Below, piece after piece: positions 1 to 5,374 of a stretch of DNA of 5,374 nucleotides (positions are counted from its first letter, which is position 1; each line of letters begins with the position of its first letter). Position numbers and translations under genes: made by a program. Below the pieces are notes generated by a model that did no database searches, was not told the origin of the DNA, and was given only the letters and a program-made list of their open reading frames with translations. The stretch is taken from assembly GCA_037134755.1 (NCBI GenBank), contig JBAXLO010000275.1:1-5374 (forward strand), written 5' to 3'. This stretch comes from JBAXLO01 sp037134755 (GTDB lineage: Bacteria; Bacteroidota; Bacteroidia; Bacteroidales; JACABE01).

Positions 1-132
1 CCCGTTTCGGAAAAGTATTGTAATAAATTATGATATAATATAACAATTTTAATTTAAAATAGAAAGCGTTTTAAATTTGTTTTGCTAAAGCTTTTATTTT
101 TTTATTAATTATTTAGATGTTGAATTTAAATG

Positions 133-140
133 TATATTTG
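133..140 (+). promoter_or_regulatory. Bacteroidetes-type -7 promoter element (TATATTTG)
   Basis: TATATTTG matches the Bacteroidetes sigma-ABfr -7 consensus TAnnTTTG exactly. Transcription would begin near 145-150 and give a leader of roughly 170 nt before the ATG at 320. I see no good TTTG/TTG -33 element at the usual distance: the nearest TTG, at 120-122, is too close. The call therefore rests on the -7 match alone. TAAATTTG at 72-79 is an alternative with equally weak -33 support. Confidence 0.45.
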
Positions 141-193
141 CAGTAAAATAAAACAACAATAATTAATCAATATACATTTTGAGAGTGTGGAGA

Positions 194-229
194 TACAAAC
201 AACAATACAAACAACAATCCAAACAACAA
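194..229 (+). repeat. Three tandem 12-bp CAA-rich repeats in the leader
   Basis: Units at 194-205 and 206-217 are identical (TACAAACAACAA), and the third at 218-229 differs by one base (TCCAAACAACAA). A related partial unit, AAAACAACAAT, lies at 150-160. The array is between the predicted promoter and the first coding region, so it should be transcribed as an unstructured, G-free leader segment. Whether it affects translation or is just slippage-generated sequence cannot be told from the sequence. Confidence 0.85.
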
Positions 230-319
230 GTAAGGAATGTAAGCAGACTTTGCAAAAGGGCAACTATTAAATTAATTATTGAATTGATTTTAATTAAATA
301 AAAAGAAGTTAGCTACTAT

Positions 320-1009
320 ATGATTAAAAGAGTCCTTAAAATTATACTATTTGCTATTTTAGCGATAATCTCATTCATATTAATATATGTATTTATTACA
401 TTAATTTTTTCAATTATTACTGTTAATAAAAAGGTAGATTACGAAAGCAATATTGATATTTACATTCATACAAATGGTGTACATACCGATATTGTGTTGC
501 CTATTAAGTTTGATACAATTGATTGGAGTAAGAAAGTAAAATATTCAGATACAAAAGGAAATGATACAACAATGAAATATATTTCGTTTGGATGGGGTGA
601 TAGAGGATTCTATTTAGAAACTCCAACTTGGGCTGATTTAAAATTTAGTATCGCATTTAATGCAGCATTTGGTTTAGGGAAATAGGCAATGCATGTTACT
701 TATTACAAAGATATATATAAATCTTCGGATACAAGAAAGATTAATATCAGCAAACGACAACTTTATCTTATTAATAAGTATATTGAGGATAGTTTTGTAA
801 AGAATGAAAAAGGAGGATTTATTAATATCAAAACCGATATGGTTTATGGAAAAGATGATGCTTTTTATGAAGCAATAGGAAGATATTGGTTATTTAAAAC
901 TTGTAATACCTGGACAAATACAGGTTTAAAAACTTGCGAACAGAAAGCATGTTTATGGACACCAATTGACAAAGGTATTTTTTATCATTATAAAGAAAAT
1001 AATAATTAA
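320..1009 (+). pseudogene. DUF2459 (TIGR02117) family protein, interrupted by in-frame amber codon
   Basis: The two open segments, 320-685 (121 aa) and 689-1009 (106 aa from its first Met), are in the same frame. They are separated only by TAG (683-685) and GCA, and joined they give about 229 positions, close to the usual size of this family. One transmembrane segment occupies residues ~5-34, so the protein would be anchored in the inner membrane with an outward-facing domain. Family hallmarks run straight across the break: TNGVHTDIVLP (51-61, His55), FGWGDRGFYLETPTWADLKF (90-109), then FGLGK-stop-AMHVTYYK, DAFYEA, and TCNTWTN (Cys195 in joined numbering) followed by CLWTPIDKGIF. The biochemical role of the family is not established. 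The conserved His-then-Cys order could fit a permuted papain-like fold, which is my inference. The amber sits where I would expect Ser/Thr, as from TCG to TAG. It separates His55 from Cys195, so neither half should work alone. Reinitiation at the ATG at 689 or readthrough are alternatives. ATG 320 was chosen because it directly precedes the membrane segment. Confidence 0.8.
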
Positions 1010-1027
1010 CAGCAAATCAGAAACAAT

Positions 1028-1078
1028 ATGCATTATGAGAACGAGGAGTTTCAAACAATATGCCCGGCATCAATATAG
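1028..1078 (+). other. Micro-ORF (16 aa) upstream of the GH63-like gene
   Basis: An ATG at 1028 opens MHYENEEFQTICPASI and stops at TAG 1076-1078, 17 nt before the preferred start of the glycosidase. It has no family I recognise and could be chance. It lies in the only somewhat G-rich part of this spacer and overlaps the alternative upstream Met (1060) of the next gene in another frame. Confidence 0.15.
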
Positions 1079-1095
1079 AAACGTTATACTTAATT

Positions 1096-2409
1096 ATGAA
1101 AAAAATAATAATCATACTTACTTTATTTTGTAGTTATACTGCACAATCTCAAAACTTAGTAAATATTGAAGTTCCTTCAATAGTAGTGCATAGAATGGAA
1201 ATGGCAATACAAAAAGCTAATGCTCTTCCTGTGCCTTCGTGGTGCAATACGATGGAATTAAAACAAAATAGAAAAATAATTATTGAGAAATGTATAAAAA
1301 CTCTTTATCATAATTATATGCCTCCTGAGGGAGCGGTTCTTTACGAAGGTGTCATGCCTTCGGTAAGTATTTACAGAGGCTTATGGTCGTGGGATAGTTG
1401 GAAACATGCTTATTCATTAGCTTATATTGATAAGGAACTTGCCGAAAATTCGGTCAGAAGCATGTATGCTTATCAGAATGAAGCAGGAATGATAGCTGAT
1501 TGTATTTTTGCAGATAAAGAAAAGAACAACTGGCGAAATACCAAAGCTCCTTTGTCGGCATGGGCAGTTTACGAAATCTATAATGCAACAAAAGATACTG
1601 GTTTTCTTAAAGAAATGTATCCTAAATTGTTGAAATATCATTATTGGTGGTTTGCTGACCGTGATCATGATAAAAATGGAATATGTGAGTTTGGATGTAC
1701 TGATGGATCCATACAAGCTGCCCGTTGGGAATGTTGGGATAATGCTATTCGTTTTGATAGTATTGTAATGATAAAGAATAGTAACAATGCTTTTTCAATG
1801 GATGTTGAGTCAGTAGATTTGAATGCATATCTTTATTTGGAAAAGGATATATTAATTACTATAGCTACAATATTAAATGATAACACAAAAGCTAAAAGTC
1901 TTATTGCTGAGAAAACAAAATTAGGTGAACTAATCAGGAAGTTGTTCTTCAATAAAAAGGATGGCTTTTATTATGATGTAAATTTAAAAGACAAATCATT
2001 TATATTAAGCAAAGAAGCAAGCGGATGGTTACCTCTATTTGCAGGAATTGCCACTAAAGAACAAGCTGCTAAAATAAAAGATATGATGATGAATGAAAAC
2101 GTGTTTAATACCTTTGTTCCTTTATCTGTTGCCGGTAAAGACAACCCAAAGTACGAACCGGATGGTTATTGGAGAGGCCCCGTTTGGTTAGATCAATTCT
2201 ATTTTGGTTATATGGGTTTAAAAAGATATGGATATGATAAAGAAGCAGAATCATTATTATTAAAACTATTACAAAATGCACCAAACATAACAAGTACTTC
2301 TGATGTCGCATTAAGAGAATATTATAATTCAAAAACAGGGGAGGGGCTAGGCACTCAATATTTTGGATGGACTGCAGCTCATTTGCTAATGATGATGTTA
2401 GATAAATAA
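1096..2409 (+). CDS. Secreted GH63/trehalase-like (alpha/alpha)6-barrel glycosidase
   Basis: This 437-residue protein has the motif series of the MGH1-like clan (GH63, GH37 relatives), whose members are inverting enzymes acting on alpha-linked glucosides or related sugars. In order: LWSWDSWKHA (96-105), PLSAWAVYEIY (152-162), WECWDNAIRFD (211-221) with the presumed general acid Asp215, SVDLNAYLYLEKDI (239-252), YWRGPVW (358-364), and REYYNSKTGEG (407-417) with Glu408 as presumed general base, then YFGWTAAHLL. At 437 residues it is little more than the barrel, shorter than E. coli YgjK (GH63) or periplasmic trehalase. The frame also has an ATG at 1060, preceded by GAGGAG at 1043-1048, but ATG 1096 is preferred because it begins a clean signal peptide, MKKIIIILTLFCSYTAQSQ, with likely cleavage near residue 19. 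That implies periplasmic or surface location; no lipobox Cys is seen at the cleavage site. No promoter is evident in the 86-bp gap after the DUF2459 segment, so co-transcription is likely. Substrate cannot be assigned. The acid motif reads ECWDN where I expect ESGWDN/ESGMDN (see findings). Confidence 0.85.
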   Translation: MKKIIIILTLFCSYTAQSQNLVNIEVPSIVVHRMEMAIQKANALPVPSWCNTMELKQNRKIIIEKCIKTLYHNYMPPEGAVLYEGVMPSVSIYRGLWSWDSWKHAYSLAYIDKELAENSVRSMYAYQNEAGMIADCIFADKEKNNWRNTKAPLSAWAVYEIYNATKDTGFLKEMYPKLLKYHYWWFADRDHDKNGICEFGCTDGSIQAARWECWDNAIRFDSIVMIKNSNNAFSMDVESVDLNAYLYLEKDILITIATILNDNTKAKSLIAEKTKLGELIRKLFFNKKDGFYYDVNLKDKSFILSKEASGWLPLFAGIATKEQAAKIKDMMMNENVFNTFVPLSVAGKDNPKYEPDGYWRGPVWLDQFYFGYMGLKRYGYDKEAESLLLKLLQNAPNITSTSDVALREYYNSKTGEGLGTQYFGWTAAHLLMMMLDK

Positions 2410-2522
2410 TATAGCTTATATACGAATTAACTAAATAGCGTATGTCCTAAAAGCTTTTCAACTTTATGCATTTTTTCTTTCCTAAAAACCTAATCACCTA
2501 AACAGCTAAAAGCCTTTTTATT
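2410..2522. other. Convergent intergenic region, no strong terminator
   Basis: This gap separates the stop codons of two genes that face each other. It contains a 10-bp palindrome AAAAGCTTTT (2449-2458), a T-rich tract around 2471-2480 and a degenerate 8-bp repeat (2481-2512). A terminator for both sides would be expected here, but I could not build a convincing GC-rich stem followed by a T tract on either strand. Confidence 0.6.
2481..2512 (+). repeat. Degenerate 8-bp tandem repeat (four units)
   Basis: Four consecutive octamers share the core CTAA: CCTAAAAA (2481-2488), CCTAATCA (2489-2496), CCTAAACA (2497-2504) and GCTAAAAG (2505-2512). The sequence lies just beyond the 3' end of the minus-strand gene, between convergent genes. 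The phase is exact even though the units differ. Function is unknown. Confidence 0.6.
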
Positions 2523-5374
2523 TTATTGCTTTACGCGAAGTGTTAACATCCCGTAAGGAAGAATAGTTACACTTCCATTTATTTGTTCTCCTGCTGTTTC
2601 TTCAACTGTACAAATATGAACTGCCTTTGGCATACCGGCAGGGAAAGTTAGTTTAACTGTTTCCTGCTTGTCGGATAGAGAGCGCAAACGAACAATAACG
2701 TCTTTGCTATCAGCTAACGACTTTATAATAGTTACACAAACCTTATCGTTATCAACAGCTATCAATGGTTTGATATTGGGATTAACATTAGCAGTTACAT
2801 GTGTCAATGGTTGCGATTGTTCCATACCAAAATGATTGGCTGCCACTACATCATAAGCTCCATGAGGAAAGATACGATATCGAAATGTTACAGGTCCATC
2901 CTGAGTTAAAGGAAAGTTAGTATGCCAGTGATTGTTCATCACCCAGGAGTATATAGTAGTGCTTGGTTCAAGCTTCTTTATCCATGGTCCTTTGCCTCCC
3001 CAGCTAAGAGAAATATTAGCAGACATGCTTCCATATTCAAACATTGGAGCATCCAACGAACACCATGTTACACCTTCTTTATCATTAGAAACATCCAGCC
3101 ATCTTTGCATTGCAATCCAGTTCCTGTTGCCCTGAGGCCACTGATCTTTCTCCACTTCCATAACACCCCAAGGTATATCAAAACGCGTTTTCCCTTGTGG
3201 GATATCAAACCCAAAGCCAAAGTGAATACCATCTTTGGCTTCTAAAGGAAGCTTATCAACAATATTAGTGATTTCAACCCAAGGCTCACCGGCAACTAGA
3301 CGAACACTCCTGCTTACTGAACGACAACCTTCACCTTTTGACTTTATATTAAGTTCAACAACAACCGGTCCCGACTCTACAGTTGTAACAACAATATCAC
3401 TATCAGCTTTAGGACTGTATACATTAGCAGGCATCCAACGAAAAGCATTAAGGCCACCATTAACTTTAGCATCAGCAAAATTGTGACCTGTAGTAAGGTT
3501 TACAAGCTGAGTTATATTTCCTGAAGCAGGGTCAATAACAACTTTTAGATTCTGATTCTCGAGAGTAGTATTAGTAAGTTTACAAGCATTAGCAACTGAG
3601 TTCTTGCCACTCATTACACGAAAGTGTCTTGAACCCAAAGCAGGAACATCAGTAGCCATAAATACCAGTTCTCCTGTTGAAAGACGTTGGGTAGGTACAT
3701 CTTTTTCCTGTTCATCAACAATGCGGTCACCACGCATGCTTTCAGCTTTCGAAAGTGTAATAAGACCCGAATGTTTCCATGAATTAGTATTAAAAACAGC
3801 AATTCCACCGGCAGAAGGACCTTCAGCAGGGCCGAGTGCTCCATTTGATTTATCGGTTACAGGTGCTAAAGCATCATCAAATAAAGCTTGTGAGCGGTCG
3901 TTAGCTTCTTGGAAGTAACTCTGTTTTACTTTCCAGATAGCATCTAAAAAGAAAGGTTCGCTCGGATTCTCATTACACCAGGTGTGTTCGGAACCAAGGG
4001 ATATATAACGCCAAGCTTCGTCAAATTCGGAACGGGGAACAGCTCTGCCGGGGCTTAGCATTGTCCATAGTTTTTCAGCTTGCGTTAAGCGTTCTTTTGT
4101 ATTACGGTTCTCAGCAGTAAAATAAGCAGCAGTACCTAATCCATCAGTCCAGTATTCAGTATAATCTCCTTTAACTACCGGCAGTTTATCTCCATATCCT
4201 TTATCAATCATCTCCATAATCTCATGACCTCCGGCTATTGTAAGGTGAGGATAAGCATGTTCTTCATTCCACTTCTTAACAGCAGCAGGAACATCTGCGT
4301 CAAGCGGACAATTATCCCATAAACACCACGACAACACAAGGAAATCATAGGGATATTTAATACTATCCATCTCCATTAGCTTCTTAGTGAAGTCAACATT
4401 AGCACTTCCTGTTTTGATAACTGCAGGAACTTTGCTTGGGTCACGCTGCCCGAACCAAGGGCGTCCTGTTGTCCAGCCTTTATCCATACTTCCACTGTTT
4501 GCATAGCCTCCCGGTTGAAAGAAAAGAACCTTACTCTTACCATCAGGGCCAACCCACCAGAAAGGATACTTATCAATATCTTTATGAGCATTCCCTGCCC
4601 TGTCGCCATTAGGCCACGACATGATATACTTAACGCCTTGCTGTGCCATTACCGAAACCAAACCCCACGACATACCGGGAACATCCATTTGCTGAAACAC
4701 ATCCATTGGCTTCCCTGTTAGCTTTTGCATCCTTCTGCTGAAATCGAATACATGGAACAGCTCTTCGTCAGAACAAACACTTGTGTTAAGGTTTAAGTAG
4801 CTAGCATCAACACATAAATAACCTTTACGGATAGCATTCAAAACGTCTTCCTGCTTTTCGGGCATTGTTTGCCACAAACGTTCCAAAGGCCATGTAACTT
4901 CTGGATTCCAATGATATCTTGCCCCTTCCGGGAATGCTTTTGTTTCTTCCGCTAACTTTATACCCTCAATGATATTAGTTTTATGCATTATCTCTACATT
5001 CTTCTGAGTATTGGTATAACCTATATCTACGTGCGAATGAGGATAAATATACACGTTCCAGTATCTCATAGGTAAGACTTTTATAGTCTTCTTTATCTTC
5101 TGCTCACCCTGAATTAGCGTAAGCGTAACCTGAGCCTCCTTTTTTACACCAATATCAGTCGGAAGCAGAACAGAACATGATGTATCACCTTCAGCAGACG
5201 CAGGTAATATTTCAGTAACTTCTTTAATTCCGTTTACCTTTACTTCAATCTGAGCTTTACCGATAAGCTTTGCTCCTTTATAGTTAACTACAACTTCACG
5301 ACCCGGTTTGCCATCTTTTCGATAAAGATAAACAGCCTGAGCAACGCATTCTATATCTGTGGGGAATGTCTCTG
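2523..5374 (-). CDS. GH38 alpha-mannosidase-type glycoside hydrolase, 5' end beyond the window
   Basis: GH38 enzymes are zinc-dependent retaining alpha-mannosidases. The first in-frame Met (codon 5067-5069) is internal, because the frame stays open for 101 more codons to the window edge. About 949 residues are visible, ending with TAA at 2523-2525. Residues below are numbered from the internal Met. The 101 residues before it are beta-rich, alternating hydrophobic sequence that looks like an Ig-like domain. The catalytic domain begins at once: PHSHVDIGYTN (10-20) supplies the zinc ligands His13 and Asp15, followed by FQQMDVPGMSW (125-135), DYTEYWTDGLGTAAY (302-316) and, in the helical middle region, GSEHTWCNENP (359-369) with His362 as the fourth-ligand candidate. 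From ~425 to 848 is the C-terminal beta-sandwich region. The usual catalytic Asp appears to be Asn95. Signal peptide and promoter lie off-window, but an extracytoplasmic location is likely for this architecture. The reading frame is intact and its G+C is visibly higher than that of the left-hand genes. It converges on the GH63-like gene, so the two are separately transcribed. Family assignment is secure; mannosidase activity is inferred. Confidence 0.9.
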   Translation of the reverse strand, partial: ETFPTDIECVAQAVYLYRKDGKPGREVVVNYKGAKLIGKAQIEVKVNGIKEVTEILPASAEGDTSCSVLLPTDIGVKKEAQVTLTLIQGEQKIKKTIKVLPMRYWNVYIYPHSHVDIGYTNTQKNVEIMHKTNIIEGIKLAEETKAFPEGARYHWNPEVTWPLERLWQTMPEKQEDVLNAIRKGYLCVDASYLNLNTSVCSDEELFHVFDFSRRMQKLTGKPMDVFQQMDVPGMSWGLVSVMAQQGVKYIMSWPNGDRAGNAHKDIDKYPFWWVGPDGKSKVLFFQPGGYANSGSMDKGWTTGRPWFGQRDPSKVPAVIKTGSANVDFTKKLMEMDSIKYPYDFLVLSWCLWDNCPLDADVPAAVKKWNEEHAYPHLTIAGGHEIMEMIDKGYGDKLPVVKGDYTEYWTDGLGTAAYFTAENRNTKERLTQAEKLWTMLSPGRAVPRSEFDEAWRYISLGSEHTWCNENPSEPFFLDAIWKVKQSYFQEANDRSQALFDDALAPVTDKSNGALGPAEGPSAGGIAVFNTNSWKHSGLITLSKAESMRGDRIVDEQEKDVPTQRLSTGELVFMATDVPALGSRHFRVMSGKNSVANACKLTNTTLENQNLKVVIDPASGNITQLVNLTTGHNFADAKVNGGLNAFRWMPANVYSPKADSDIVVTTVESGPVVVELNIKSKGEGCRSVSRSVRLVAGEPWVEITNIVDKLPLEAKDGIHFGFGFDIPQGKTRFDIPWGVMEVEKDQWPQGNRNWIAMQRWLDVSNDKEGVTWCSLDAPMFEYGSMSANISLSWGGKGPWIKKLEPSTTIYSWVMNNHWHTNFPLTQDGPVTFRYRIFPHGAYDVVAANHFGMEQSQPLTHVTANVNPNIKPLIAVDNDKVCVTIIKSLADSKDVIVRLRSLSDKQETVKLTFPAGMPKAVHICTVEETAGEQINGSVTILPYGMLTLRVKQ

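Larger units (their letters stand above)
1..319. other. AT-rich non-coding region with promoter and leader
   Basis: This stretch holds no convincing gene. All forward frames close within the first 45 bases (for example TGA at 31-33 and TAA at 21-23), so the tail of a gene to the left could end here, but nothing in those few codons is recognisable. The rest is very AT-rich and includes a perfect 7-1-7 inverted repeat of A/T bases at 46-60, a -7-like promoter element at 133-140 (a second match to the consensus, TAAATTTG, at 72-79), and a tandem CAA-rich repeat at 194-229. It most likely supplies the promoter and a long 5' leader for the genes from 320 onward. Confidence 0.6.

Noticed and set aside
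46..60. Perfect A/T palindrome (7-1-7) as an operator
   Set aside because: It is made only of A and T in an AT-rich stretch where such palindromes arise by chance, and its one-base centre is not a typical regulator spacing.
63..106. AAAGC ... GCTTT followed by T-rich sequence as a terminator for an upstream gene
   Set aside because: The stem is only 5 bp with a loop of more than 20 nt, and no upstream gene is identified.
970..977. CAAAGGTA, a reverse-strand match to TAnnTTTG
   Set aside because: It lies within the coding part of the DUF2459 gene, and no reverse-strand gene follows to the left.
1417..1716. Minus-strand open frames inside the GH63-like gene (1417-1716 and 2105-2332)
   Set aside because: They are antisense to conserved motifs of the real gene, and their composition looks like reverse-complement coding sequence.
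320..2409. The left genes as a new defence or signalling system
   Set aside because: The proteins are recognisable as a DUF2459 protein and a glycosidase; no nuclease, helicase, toxin or cyclase motif is present.
2449..2522. Bidirectional terminator between the convergent genes
   Set aside because: AAAAGCTTTT and TAAAAGCCTTTTTA are self-complementary but leave almost no loop and have weak stems; the signal is not strong enough to call.
2922..3245. Open frames on the plus strand inside the GH38 gene (also 3235-3486, 3604-3918, 4515-4721)
   Set aside because: They lie opposite an intact conserved coding frame, have no recognisable motifs and no promoter or ribosome-site context; they are shadows.

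Overview
The window looks like a chromosomal segment from a member of the Bacteroidota (Bacteroidetes). The evidence is an AT-rich composition, A-rich leaders without strong Shine-Dalgarno sequences, a perfect TAnnTTTG -7 promoter hexamer-type element at 133-140, and protein families typical of that phylum. No rRNA, tRNA, CRISPR array, insertion sequence or phage gene is visible.

Layout, left to right. Positions 1-319 are non-coding and very AT-rich; they hold a likely promoter and a leader with three tandem copies of a 12-bp CAA-rich unit. Positions 320-1009 carry a DUF2459 (TIGR02117-type) membrane-anchored protein gene. It is full length in one frame but is interrupted by an in-frame amber codon (TAG, 683-685), so it is best read as a pseudogene or a readthrough candidate. 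At 1096-2409 lies a small secreted glycosidase of the GH63/trehalase-like (alpha/alpha)6-barrel class, on the same strand 86 bp downstream and plausibly co-transcribed. Positions 2410-2522 are a short convergent intergenic region with a degenerate 8-bp repeat. From 2523 to the right edge, on the minus strand, is a large GH38 alpha-mannosidase-type gene. Its frame stays open past the first internal Met to the end of the window, so its true start is outside.

How the genes may work together: two glycoside hydrolases of glucosidase/mannosidase-type families sit tail to tail, which suggests breakdown of mannose- or glucose-containing glycans. They are in separate transcription units, and no SusC/SusD pair, sulfatase or regulator is visible, so a polysaccharide utilisation locus cannot be claimed. 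The GH38 gene is visibly richer in G+C than the three left-hand segments, which hints at different histories.

The points most worth checking are the amber codon in the DUF2459 gene, an Asn where the GH38 catalytic Asp is expected, and a possibly shortened catalytic-Asp motif in the GH63-like enzyme. I found no clear sign of a wholly new biological system here.
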